From Hellea sp. (GTDB lineage Bacteria; Pseudomonadota; Alphaproteobacteria; Caulobacterales; Maricaulaceae), in NCBI GenBank assembly GCA_023300105.1, contig JALZWM010000069.1, positions 1 through 62,008 on the forward strand: a stretch of 62,008 nt of DNA. The letters run 5' to 3'. The position numbers and the translations under genes are program-made. The notes below the pieces were generated by a model, which searched no databases, had not been told where the DNA came from, and saw only the letters and a program-made list of their open reading frames with translations. Shown in pieces: positions 8,746-17,141 of the stretch (positions within the stretch are counted from its first letter, which is position 1; every line of letters begins with the position of its first letter).

Positions 8746-10106
8746 TGTCTTACATTAGATCTATAATCCCTCCTTTCGAATTTTTAAAGACCGCCTTTTT
8801 GGACTTACAATTAGGTATTTTTCTTTGCCTATGCCTCATCTTAGGCGGCACCAGCCAAGACATAATACAGCCCAAATATGTTCTATATATATTTTCTATC
8901 CTTATAATTGCCGTGAATATGGTCAGGTTCCCGCCTCAATCCAATTGGAAGGTTTTTTTAATTCCAATATCAGGGCTGGGTATTATTATTTTGACTTGCC
9001 TTCTCCAATTAGTGCCTTTGCCACCAGATATTTGGTCAAATATTCAAGGCAGAGACAGTGTTGCGCAAGCTTTTGATACGCTAGGTATAGCAAGGCCATG
9101 GCTACCTATTTCGTTGACACCAGAAATTACACGGTTTTCTCTTCTAGATTTCTTACCTCCAATTGCGATCATAACTATTTTTGCAAATGGCATTACACAA
9201 GAGTCCCTGATTAAATCAGTAAAGTTCATTTTGGCCATCTCTATAATAAGTATATTTTTGGGTTTACTACAATTTTCAACGTCTCAAGACATTTTCTATT
9301 TATACGAAGTCACAAATGATAAATCACTTGTTGGTTTTTTCTCAAACAGAAACCATCTCGTCACGCTTTTATTAGTCGCGTTTCCCTTTGCAGTTAGTCT
9401 CCTCTATCAACGCTCAGGTACCCAAAAGAGGAGCTTGCTACTCGCGCTACCTCTCGCGATAATATTTGGAATTATATTAGTTGGCTCATTATTTGGATAC
9501 GTCTTAGCACTACCTGTTATCCTGCTCTCACTCTTCATTTATGCGACGCAAAAACGAATAAACTTTGTTCCGTTATATATTTTTATTATCCTCGGATTTG
9601 CAATAACCGCAATCGATACTCTTTTGCTCAATGGTTATATTTTGGGCCTCATCAAGACGGTAGCAACCTTAGCTTTTGACCAACGTGTAGAATTTACCTT
9701 CCTGACATATGAAGTCGCCAGGGATTACTTTCCTATGGGATCTGGTCTAGGGTCTTTTGAAAATGTGTATAAGCAATATAGCCATGTTGGAACGAGATTT
9801 GTCAATCACGCTCATAATGACTTCATTGAAATTCTCTTAGAATTTGGCGTGTTTGGAGTAATATATTTAATCGCCTTTATTCTATACCTTGTCAGAATGA
9901 CACTTAATGTAGCGGATTCAAACCTTGATGTGTCTATTTTTGCATGGCCTGCTGTCATAGGCATTGGGGTTATCACCTTGCACTCTTTTGTCGATTATCC
10001 TCTGCGCACAATCGCAATATCGTCATTATTTACATTCTGCTTATGCTTACTACATCATAGCCTTGATAAGTCAGCAGACCCCTCTACCGCGCCATTATCC
10101 ACATAG
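8745..10106 (+). CDS. O-antigen ligase/polymerase family membrane protein (Wzy/WaaL-like)
   Basis: Polytopic inner-membrane protein of 453 aa with about 11-12 hydrophobic helices. A large periplasmic loop between about residues 310 and 360 contains GSGLGSFENVYKQY and FVNHAHNDFIEILLEFG. The HAHNDFIEILLE pattern is characteristic of the Wzy_C/O-antigen ligase family. It should polymerise repeat units or ligate the glycan. The ATG overlaps the stop of the TPR gene (TAATG). A second polymerase-like protein is encoded at 12891, so which one polymerises and which does something else is open. Confidence 0.85.
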   Translation: MSYIRSIIPPFEFLKTAFLDLQLGIFLCLCLILGGTSQDIIQPKYVLYIFSILIIAVNMVRFPPQSNWKVFLIPISGLGIIILTCLLQLVPLPPDIWSNIQGRDSVAQAFDTLGIARPWLPISLTPEITRFSLLDFLPPIAIITIFANGITQESLIKSVKFILAISIISIFLGLLQFSTSQDIFYLYEVTNDKSLVGFFSNRNHLVTLLLVAFPFAVSLLYQRSGTQKRSLLLALPLAIIFGIILVGSLFGYVLALPVILLSLFIYATQKRINFVPLYIFIILGFAITAIDTLLLNGYILGLIKTVATLAFDQRVEFTFLTYEVARDYFPMGSGLGSFENVYKQYSHVGTRFVNHAHNDFIEILLEFGVFGVIYLIAFILYLVRMTLNVADSNLDVSIFAWPAVIGIGVITLHSFVDYPLRTIAISSLFTFCLCLLHHSLDKSADPSTAPLST

Positions 10107-10126
10107 GATATGACCCAGTTCTAGCT

Positions 10127-10864
10127 ATGGAAAATATTCAACAAACTCACCTCTTCGTCATAGGGCCGCAAAGATCTGGCACAACATGGCTGTATGAATA
10201 TTTTTCAACCGAACAACAGAATGTGTTCATAGACCGCGTGGAAAAAGAAAATTACTTCTTTGCAAAAGCAACAAAACGCAATTCAGTTCAAAGCAAAGAT
10301 AAGTTTTTAGAAAAGCTATCAGGGCACGGACAAGCAGACCTTCTTGTAGATGTTTGCTCCACTTATTTTGGACACCCCAAAGCTATTCTTCGTATTCTAG
10401 AATGTTTTCCTAATGCTAAATTTGCTTATATTTACCGTCCAGAAAATAGCCGAAAAAAATCCTTTACTGAACACAGAAAATTCAACCAATTATCTGCCTG
10501 GATATTAGGCTATGGTATCAGCTGGAAGCTATATCATTTACAATCCAGATTTGATGAATTTGAGGGATGGTTAAAAGAAAACATCCCAAATGATAGACTC
10601 TGTAGATTAGAATTTTCTGATTTGGTGAGTTCGAAAGGCCAGCGCTGGATTGAAACAATTGAAGCCTTCACTCATTTTAAACTGGATGAGGTTTCGCTGG
10701 GCGTCGTTAATAAAAGCCGGAAAGACGCCGCTGTTTTCAAGCGTGTTTTATTCATGGGTGTCCGCATGATTCAGTATACAAGAGTTCATATTTATATTAA
10801 GCGCTTTTTGTTAATGAAAAAGAACCCTGAGTTAATTTTAGCAAACCACAAGTTTAAAAAATGA
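10127..10864 (+). CDS. Sulfotransferase family protein (first of two)
   Basis: PAPS-dependent sulfotransferase fold of 245 aa, probably cytoplasmic and acting on sugars of the nascent polysaccharide. The 5'-phosphosulfate loop is GPQRSGTTWLYEYF starting at residue 13. The 3'-phosphate region normally RxPxxRxxS appears as YRPENSRKKSFTEH, a loose match, so the second substrate-binding loop is unusual. It lies 20 nt after the polymerase gene and overlaps the deacetylase start by 4 nt (ATGA). The C-terminus is short and basic. Confidence 0.75.
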   Translation: MENIQQTHLFVIGPQRSGTTWLYEYFSTEQQNVFIDRVEKENYFFAKATKRNSVQSKDKFLEKLSGHGQADLLVDVCSTYFGHPKAILRILECFPNAKFAYIYRPENSRKKSFTEHRKFNQLSAWILGYGISWKLYHLQSRFDEFEGWLKENIPNDRLCRLEFSDLVSSKGQRWIETIEAFTHFKLDEVSLGVVNKSRKDAAVFKRVLFMGVRMIQYTRVHIYIKRFLLMKKNPELILANHKFKK

Positions 10865-11733
10865 ACATTGTTTTTTCATATGATTGCGAAGGGCATTGGG
10901 GGTGTGTGGATTGGGAAAATCCGCCCTTACATTCATTTAAGTCGGAAGAATTACATAATTGCTACAAAACTTTATTAGACCTCCATCTCAAGCATAATAT
11001 ACCCGCTACCTTTGCTTTTGTAGGACTATACGGCTTACCTCCAGAGCAACGCGAAGACTTCGTGAAAGATAATTTACAAGATCTCCACCAAAGACTTCCT
11101 AATCTCTTTTCTAGTGGTGGGCTCTGGGATGGACATGAAAATTTAAACTTAATTGCTGAGGCCGCAAAGAAGACTGATTTAATTGAGGTGGGCTCACATA
11201 GTTTGACCCACGCCCCTATTATCACGTTAAATGAAGCTCAACAAAAACGCGAATTCGCCCTTAGCAAAGAATTATTAGATAATATCACAGGGCTAAATAC
11301 AAAAAGTTATATTTATGCGCGCAACCTGTTTAGGGATGGGCCAGCATGCCTTGATACCTATAGCGAGTTCAGAGATACGCCCGCGGTAAAAACGAGCCAA
11401 CGCCTTATTGATATAATCCGTACAGTTAGCGGAACAGATTTATTAAAAAGCAACTGTATGAGTGATTTCATATTTTGGAAAGGGGGACACCGGCGCCATT
11501 TTTCAGATCGAGGTTGGAAAAAATTATGGCTAAAGCGCATGAAAGCAGCCCGAAATAATAAAACAAGTTCGCGCACGATTCACGTATGGTCACACCCACA
11601 TAATCTTCTTACCGATACACACGTGACGGATAGGATGGTATGGCTCATGAAGTTATTTGATGAAAACAGACAATATCTCACTTTCACGACAATGACTAAC
11701 ATGACGGCTAAGTCAAAGCTCAAAAACGTTTAA
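10861..11733 (+). CDS. Polysaccharide deacetylase (NodB homology domain)
   Basis: Metal-dependent carbohydrate deacetylase-like protein of 290 aa. NodB signatures are the N-terminal aspartate in FSYDCEGHW (D8) and the metal histidines in HSLTH (H113, H117). There is no signal peptide, so it would act in the cytoplasm on lipid-linked or nucleotide-linked sugar rather than on exported polymer. A late histidine-rich segment HVWSHPHN (about residue 240) may complete the active site. The start overlaps the stop of the first sulfotransferase by 4 nt, and the glycosyltransferase follows directly. Confidence 0.8.
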   Translation: MNIVFSYDCEGHWGCVDWENPPLHSFKSEELHNCYKTLLDLHLKHNIPATFAFVGLYGLPPEQREDFVKDNLQDLHQRLPNLFSSGGLWDGHENLNLIAEAAKKTDLIEVGSHSLTHAPIITLNEAQQKREFALSKELLDNITGLNTKSYIYARNLFRDGPACLDTYSEFRDTPAVKTSQRLIDIIRTVSGTDLLKSNCMSDFIFWKGGHRRHFSDRGWKKLWLKRMKAARNNKTSSRTIHVWSHPHNLLTDTHVTDRMVWLMKLFDENRQYLTFTTMTNMTAKSKLKNV

Positions 11734-12885
11734 ATGAACTTGGCGTCATCAAATATGAAAATTGGCTTCATAAGCACATCTAACTATGCTTTGAATTTTT
11801 TTTTAAAAGAATACATTGATGCATTAGCTAAGACAAATGATGTGACGCTCATCTCTAATTTAGATCATGGAATTCCCGAGACACGTAAAAATGTAAACTT
11901 TCAAGAAGTTCCATTTCGCCGCAGACCACACCCTTTATCAGACAGTATCAATCTCATCCGCCTCAGCCGTATTATTCATAAAAATAAATTTGATGTTATT
12001 TATACGATAAGTCCAAAGGGTGGTTTCATTGGAATGTTGGCAGCAACTTTTATGAGAGTTGATAAACGTATTCATTTTTTTACAGGGCAAGTCTGGGTAA
12101 CGCGTAAAGGCTTTTGGAAATTTCTTTTAAAATCCATGGATCATATCATCGGGTCCATGTCGACATTTTCACTCATAGATAGCCCGTCCCAACGGCAATT
12201 TCTTCTACAGAACTCCATAATCACAGAGTCTAAATCAACAGTTCTAGGGTCGGGATCTATATCCGGTGTAGATACAAAAAGGTTTACCCCATCTGTTAAA
12301 GCGCGGCATGAAATTCGTAAGAAACTTGGAATTCCTGAAGATATGGTAATTTTAGTTTTCTTGGGACGTTTAAATAAGGATAAAGGCGTAATGGATTTAG
12401 CGCTCGCATTCAAAGAATTATCCAAAAGACAGCCCAATACTGGTTTATTATTTGTTGGGTCTGATGAGGGCATGCTCGAGCCTATGCAAAAAGAAATACA
12501 AAAGGCAGGATTAGAAAATAAAGTTTGGTTCCAAGGGCTCACGCCTATTCCTGAAAAATTTCTGGCCGCTGGAGATATATTTTGTATGCCAAGTTATCGT
12601 GAAGGGTTCGGGCTTGTCATTATAGAGGCCGCCAGTACAGGCTTACCAGCAGTTGGTTCCGATATATATGGGGTGTGCGACGCGATACAGGATGGTGAAA
12701 CTGGAATTCTACATGAAGCGGGCAATATTAACGCTATTGCTCAATCCCTAGAGACTTTAGTTCAAAATCCAAGTTTAAGAAAAAAAATGAGCGCCGAAGC
12801 ATTAAAGCGCGCGCGTTCAGAATTTAGTCGTAAAACGTTACTTGAAAAGTTCGAAAACTTTCATGCAAAACAGGTAAGGTTTTAA
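11734..12885 (+). CDS. GT-B glycosyltransferase (GT4 family)
   Basis: Retaining glycosyltransferase of 383 aa that adds a sugar to the lipid-linked repeat unit on the cytoplasmic face. The N-terminal half carries the acceptor-side Rossmann fold. The C-terminal half starts near VFLGRLNKDKG (about 207) and contains the GT4 donor motif EGFGLVIIEAASTGLP with its E-x7-E pair. The first ATG directly abuts the deacetylase stop; a second in-frame ATG at 11755 (MKIGFIST), close to the usual family N-terminus, may be the real start. It is tightly packed in the operon. Confidence 0.87.
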   Translation: MNLASSNMKIGFISTSNYALNFFLKEYIDALAKTNDVTLISNLDHGIPETRKNVNFQEVPFRRRPHPLSDSINLIRLSRIIHKNKFDVIYTISPKGGFIGMLAATFMRVDKRIHFFTGQVWVTRKGFWKFLLKSMDHIIGSMSTFSLIDSPSQRQFLLQNSIITESKSTVLGSGSISGVDTKRFTPSVKARHEIRKKLGIPEDMVILVFLGRLNKDKGVMDLALAFKELSKRQPNTGLLFVGSDEGMLEPMQKEIQKAGLENKVWFQGLTPIPEKFLAAGDIFCMPSYREGFGLVIIEAASTGLPAVGSDIYGVCDAIQDGETGILHEAGNINAIAQSLETLVQNPSLRKKMSAEALKRARSEFSRKTLLEKFENFHAKQVRF

Positions 12886-12890
12886 ACTAA

Positions 12891-13970
12891 ATGCTAGAGA
12901 TATTCTTCAGCGCGTTTCTATACACATCCATTGGACTGGCCGTCCTTGTCATGAGTATACAAAAATTAAATATCCAAGTTCTCTTACAAGCGATTGCGGC
13001 GTGCTTTATCTTAACGACTCTAGCCGTCATAAACTTTGAACTCGATATTGTCGCTCAAAAGTTTGCCTCCGAATTTGCCTTTAATCGCTTCTCAGGCAAT
13101 GAATCAGTGCGCGACTCTTCTGGGTTTGTTCTTCAGGCTATATATTGCTGGCCGGCCTTTGCTTTAACAAATGTGTGGTGGGCGGCCATAGGCACCAACA
13201 TCGCAGCCGTAGTCCTCTTATACGCTTATATCGCGCATTATAACACGCGTTTATCCTTATTTGTATTCGCGCCTGTTATTGTAAATTTCTCATTATTCAG
13301 TCTGCGCGATCCATTGATTGGTATTCTTATGTTTACGGCAGCCGTTGCAGTTTCAGAACAAAATTTTAGCAAAAGAGCCGTTAAGCAAGGCGTTATGACA
13401 GTGCCATTATTTTTTATTCGGCCTGAAAACATCCTCATTATCTTAGGGAGTTTTACTTATAGTTTTTTATATAAATATTTGAAAACATTTTGGGCGCTCA
13501 TTATCATCCCCATTACTTTAATTATTTCGTATGCTTTACTGAAAATGGTTCCGGGATTTCTTAATATTTCCTTTTCTGGATCTATTCTCGATTTGCCATT
13601 AGCTTTGGAGGAGTTTTATACGCGACGGGCAAACCGACATCTGGGAAGTAGCGGAGGCAATAGTAATATTTTAGATGGCCAATTATCATCTATGCCTTTT
13701 ATATTACGCTACCCCATCCAAGTCATTTCTTTGTTCCTTCTGCCTTTACCTGTTGATTTAAAGAGCGGGGCCTTATTGTTGGCCGCCATTGATAGTATCT
13801 TTTTTATTGCCCTTGCTGTCATTTTTCATCGAAGCGGAACACTTAATTCTAAAATACTTTTTTGGGCTTATATCTTGATGGTTGCATTGTTTATTAGTAA
13901 TTATGGAAATGCATTTAGATTAAGGTTACCTGCCTATATGATCATGATGGGCGGATTACTAAAAAAGTGA
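12891..13970 (+). CDS. Polytopic membrane protein, probable EpsG/Wzy-like polymerase
   Basis: 359 aa with about 9-10 predicted membrane helices and no soluble domain. The short SLRDPLIG after a helix (about residue 140), the arginine- and glycine-rich loop RRANRHLGSSGGNSN (about 245-260) and the general topology are reminiscent of EpsG/Wzy-like polymerases, but the match is by appearance only. It sits between a glycosyltransferase and a flippase-like gene and overlaps the latter by 4 nt. A repeat-unit polymerase is the best guess; a general membrane component cannot be excluded. Confidence 0.55.
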   Translation: MLEIFFSAFLYTSIGLAVLVMSIQKLNIQVLLQAIAACFILTTLAVINFELDIVAQKFASEFAFNRFSGNESVRDSSGFVLQAIYCWPAFALTNVWWAAIGTNIAAVVLLYAYIAHYNTRLSLFVFAPVIVNFSLFSLRDPLIGILMFTAAVAVSEQNFSKRAVKQGVMTVPLFFIRPENILIILGSFTYSFLYKYLKTFWALIIIPITLIISYALLKMVPGFLNISFSGSILDLPLALEEFYTRRANRHLGSSGGNSNILDGQLSSMPFILRYPIQVISLFLLPLPVDLKSGALLLAAIDSIFFIALAVIFHRSGTLNSKILFWAYILMVALFISNYGNAFRLRLPAYMIMMGGLLKK

Positions 13971-15100
13971 ACTTATTTCATGTATTACTCCACAAAGGCT
14001 TAGGACTCTCAGCAGGATTTCTTAACGTTATCATCGCCGCCGCGGTATTACCTGCGGCTGTTAGTTTTCACTATCTTACCATTTTATCGGCTTCTCAGGT
14101 ATTTATGGCCTTTGCAGGGTTTGGAATATCTCACAGACTGGTTTTACTTCCTTCAACAGAGGCTCGAAAACAACGTAGTTGGCCCTGGTTTTTATTAACA
14201 TTAATTACGGGCTGTCTATTTTTCTACTATTTAAGCAGGGGTATCCCGTCAATCGACTGGAGGCCAACAACCTATTTTGTTAGCGCTCTTTTTCTTTTGA
14301 TTATATTAGCAGAGTGGCTACGGGCAGCTATCGCTCAGCAAATTGGGTTTATAATCTATAACGTCACTTTAATTGTCGCAGCATTTTGTATTTTTATATT
14401 AAAAACCATACCAATATGGTTAGGCATTCTGCCTGTTATTGGGTCTATATCACTTTTATGGGTAGCCCGTGATTTCTACTCTCTACACGGTAAAAATATA
14501 TCGCCCAAAATGGCTGATATTTATAGAGCTATACGCGTAGCTTCAGTGAACCAATATTATAATATCATAGTAATGCTATGTGCTGTGATTGGCCTGGGCC
14601 CAGAAGGTTTAGTTGTTGTTTTAATTTTCCGATTTGCAATTTTTTATAATTGGCAGAACTTTTTTTGGTTGCGATTTGGACACAAGGAGCTGTCCCAAAG
14701 TATAAAAAATAAGCATAAAAAAGATAATTTGAAATTTGTAAAAGTCAATTTTGTAGCGCTAGCAGGCACTTTATGTGTTGCTAGTTTAGCTCACATTTTT
14801 GATTTATATCATTTTGTTCCCAACAGTGTATTTAACCGTCATTTTACAATTCTTCTAGTTTATTTTGCCGCACTTCGTACAGCTGTAAACCTTATATTTC
14901 CATATGAGGTTTTTTTACTTTATTCAGCAGATTCAAAAACGAATGCTATTTTTCTAATCTTTAGTTTTATATCTATAATGATAATTTCGTTCATTATGTG
15001 GGTATCTAAAGATCCATTTGTAATTATTACATTTGTGGAAATAAACTGGGTTGTCTGGAGGTATGTATCTAAAAGAATTTTGAAAACTACATCAGTATAA
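13967..15100 (+). CDS. Wzx/MOP-type oligosaccharide flippase-like protein
   Basis: 377 aa, mostly hydrophobic, about 10-12 membrane helices. The N-terminus (HKGLGLSAGFLNVIIAAAVL) and the late FPYEVFLLYS resemble MOP-family lipid-linked oligosaccharide flippases, though it is shorter than the usual 420-480 aa. It starts with GTG inside the stop of the previous gene (GTGA overlap), so translation is coupled. Its last about 40 residues, from WVSKDPF, have a decayed copy about 1.1 kb downstream (see 16108-16301). Flippase function is inferred from fold and neighbours. Confidence 0.6.
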   Translation: MNLFHVLLHKGLGLSAGFLNVIIAAAVLPAAVSFHYLTILSASQVFMAFAGFGISHRLVLLPSTEARKQRSWPWFLLTLITGCLFFYYLSRGIPSIDWRPTTYFVSALFLLIILAEWLRAAIAQQIGFIIYNVTLIVAAFCIFILKTIPIWLGILPVIGSISLLWVARDFYSLHGKNISPKMADIYRAIRVASVNQYYNIIVMLCAVIGLGPEGLVVVLIFRFAIFYNWQNFFWLRFGHKELSQSIKNKHKKDNLKFVKVNFVALAGTLCVASLAHIFDLYHFVPNSVFNRHFTILLVYFAALRTAVNLIFPYEVFLLYSADSKTNAIFLIFSFISIMIISFIMWVSKDPFVIITFVEINWVVWRYVSKRILKTTSV

Positions 15101-15151
15101 TGCAGTTTTCAATCTCATGAAAATCTAGATTGTCTATAGATTTACAACAAC

Positions 15152-15889
15152 TTAACCTTCAGTGTTAGCCAGCCAATTATCGAAAACAGAATTAGATTGC
15201 GGCTTCTTTCTTACAACGGCTATATTCGAGTAGCCCCACCAAGGCGCAAATTTTACTAAAAATTTACCGATACCACGTGAGAGCGATGAGCGAGTAGAGA
15301 ACGGCAACTGTATGAAATCAGTACGATACTCTAATACTTCGTATCCCATGATGTTTTCTAGAAAATTCCGCCAGTGCGAGCAGTCCCACGCATGGACATG
15401 TCCGCGGTTTACATAATGCCTTTTAAAAAGGTTAGTTATGAAAATTGCCGGCCTAACAGGATTAGGAACGGCGAGAATAATGACACCGTTTGGCTTCATC
15501 ATTGAAAAAACATCGTCAAGTGCTTTCGCAGGGAAAATCAAATGCTCTAACACATGCGACATCACAGCTACATCATATTTTTTATCAACGATGTCTTTGA
15601 CATTGAAAGTCAATTCATTAATTTTAAATTGCTTATCAATTTTCACCCTTTTTGATGTCGCATCCAAACAGGCGTCGTAAGCATCAGCAATATCAAATAC
15701 TAGGTGTTCGTTCCCTTGATTTACTTCATCAACTACATGTCCTAACCCACAACCAAGGTCTATCAGGCTATCGCCCGCATTTGCATATTTCAAAACAAGG
15801 TCAGATACGGCTTGATGATAAGGCATTGTAGCACTTAATTCGAGATCAATATGCGCGTTACCTTTTGCTTTCCAAGTTTCTGCTCTCAT
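15152..15889 (-). CDS. Class I SAM-dependent methyltransferase
   Basis: 245 aa. The SAM-binding motif I is LIDLGCGLGH (residues 42-51), followed by an acidic loop and a post-motif MSHVLEHL (about 110), as in Methyltransf_11/UbiE-type enzymes. It may methylate a sugar of the polysaccharide, but the substrate is not visible. It is the only minus-strand gene inside the second half of the locus, lying between the intact flippase-like gene and the decayed flippase end, which suggests it arrived with a rearrangement. Confidence 0.82.
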   Translation of the reverse strand: MRAETWKAKGNAHIDLELSATMPYHQAVSDLVLKYANAGDSLIDLGCGLGHVVDEVNQGNEHLVFDIADAYDACLDATSKRVKIDKQFKINELTFNVKDIVDKKYDVAVMSHVLEHLIFPAKALDDVFSMMKPNGVIILAVPNPVRPAIFITNLFKRHYVNRGHVHAWDCSHWRNFLENIMGYEVLEYRTDFIQLPFSTRSSLSRGIGKFLVKFAPWWGYSNIAVVRKKPQSNSVFDNWLANTEG

Positions 15890-16107
15890 GGGAACTCCAT
15901 TACTTTATAATCAAAAATCTAGGTTAGATTCAGAGGCGGTTAATATTACGATTAACTTATTATAAATGCCAATCTTCTGAAGAAATTTAACTAATTAATG
16001 TGAACATTACAACCTCAAAAGCACGTCTGAATAACAAGCTTACACCACCTTATGGTTGCGCAGATTTAGTAACCTAAAACAAGGCTTATTGTGAATCCCA
16101 AAATGAA
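15890..16107. other. AT-rich gap with no recognisable gene
   Basis: This 218-bp stretch lies upstream of the methyltransferase and upstream of the decayed flippase remnant. I see no ORF of substance, no strong hairpin and no RNA gene. It must contain the methyltransferase promoter and may hold further unrecognisable remains of the decayed gene. Confidence 0.4.
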
Positions 16108-16301
16108 GTTCCATGTTGCTTTTGTTACTACAGAATAAATTCATTTTTGATAAATTGACCTTATATCTTTAACAGCGATGACTTATTATGTGGTTGTCAA
16201 AAGACCCATTTACTATAATCACATGTTTTAAAATCAACTGGATTTCTTACGGTTTTTTATCGAGAGGATTATTGCAAAAATGGATAAAAAAGATAATTTA
16301 A
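16108..16301 (+). pseudogene. Decayed 3' end of a second flippase-like gene
   Basis: Reading 16188-16301 in frame gives a peptide beginning MWLSKDPFTIITCFKINW and ending at TAA 16299-16301. It matches the C-terminus of the intact flippase-like protein at 13967-15100 (MWVSKDPFVIITFVEINW), with 12 of the 17 positions from the tryptophan identical. Upstream the nucleotide match continues (ATATCT and TATTATGTGG blocks) but is broken by a one-base frame change and in-frame stops, fading out near 16108. Only the tail of a paralogue survives. Its former stop overlaps the sulfotransferase ATG at 16280, as real genes of this operon overlap. Confidence 0.72.
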
Positions 16302-17107
16302 AATCTCAAAAAGTTAAATATTTTTTTGTCGGGGTTGGAAAATGCGGAACGTCTTGGTTGTATGAATTCTTAAAGCGTCATGAAATTACATCAGTACCAT
16401 CACTCAAAGAGCCCTACTTGATTGATCAACCCGCTTCAAAACAACAAGATATTATTGATAAGCTATATTCAAACCCTGTAAAAATGTGCGATTTTTCAAA
16501 CTTATATTATTGGGATATTGATAATCCTCAAAAAATTTACGACTATAATAATGCTTCAAAGATCATTATAACCGTAAGACAACCTTCTCTGCGTATTATT
16601 TCTCATTTTGGATTCTCAAAACAAAATGGTCTTATTCGCGAAGAAACCATAGGTGAGTACTTACTGAATGGAGATTTTTTACACATTGTCGCCCGTTCAG
16701 ATTATGCAAAAATGATTGAAAGATACGTCTCAAAATTTGGTCGAGACAACGTTCTAATACTCCCCTTAGAACAACTAAAAAATACACCTCAAATATATGT
16801 TGATCGCTTACTCGCTTTTTTAGAAGAGCCTCAATTCGCCTTAAGCGATGATGATATCAAGCCGACCTTGAAAAGTGCTCGAGCTAGAAGTTTAATCGTT
16901 GCTAAATCAGGCAAACAACTCGCCGTTATTTTACGCTCATTCGGCATGCTATCGTTATTGGGGCGACTAAAGTCATCTAAGATAATTCGTTCTATACTCT
17001 TTAAAACCGTTGAAAGTTCAAATGAAGATGTGTCATTCGCGAATAGAACAAAAGAAATTAATGAACTGGACCAAGCATACAGTAAATTATTATCTCAAAT
17101 TTTATGA
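16280..17107 (+). CDS. Sulfotransferase family protein (second of two)
   Basis: Cytoplasmic PAPS-dependent sulfotransferase-like protein of 275 aa. The 5'-phosphosulfate loop is GVGKCGTSWLYEFL (from residue 18). The 3'-phosphate loop IITVRQPSLRIISHFGF fits the RxPxxRxxS pattern well, better than in the first sulfotransferase. It likely sulfates a sugar residue of the polysaccharide. The ATG lies within the decayed flippase tail, so the original flippase-sulfotransferase adjacency is preserved as a fossil. The gene is visibly AT-rich. Confidence 0.8.
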   Translation: MDKKDNLKSQKVKYFFVGVGKCGTSWLYEFLKRHEITSVPSLKEPYLIDQPASKQQDIIDKLYSNPVKMCDFSNLYYWDIDNPQKIYDYNNASKIIITVRQPSLRIISHFGFSKQNGLIREETIGEYLLNGDFLHIVARSDYAKMIERYVSKFGRDNVLILPLEQLKNTPQIYVDRLLAFLEEPQFALSDDDIKPTLKSARARSLIVAKSGKQLAVILRSFGMLSLLGRLKSSKIIRSILFKTVESSNEDVSFANRTKEINELDQAYSKLLSQIL

Positions 17108-17141
17108 ATGAAAACCGCAATATGATTTACGTCATGGGATT

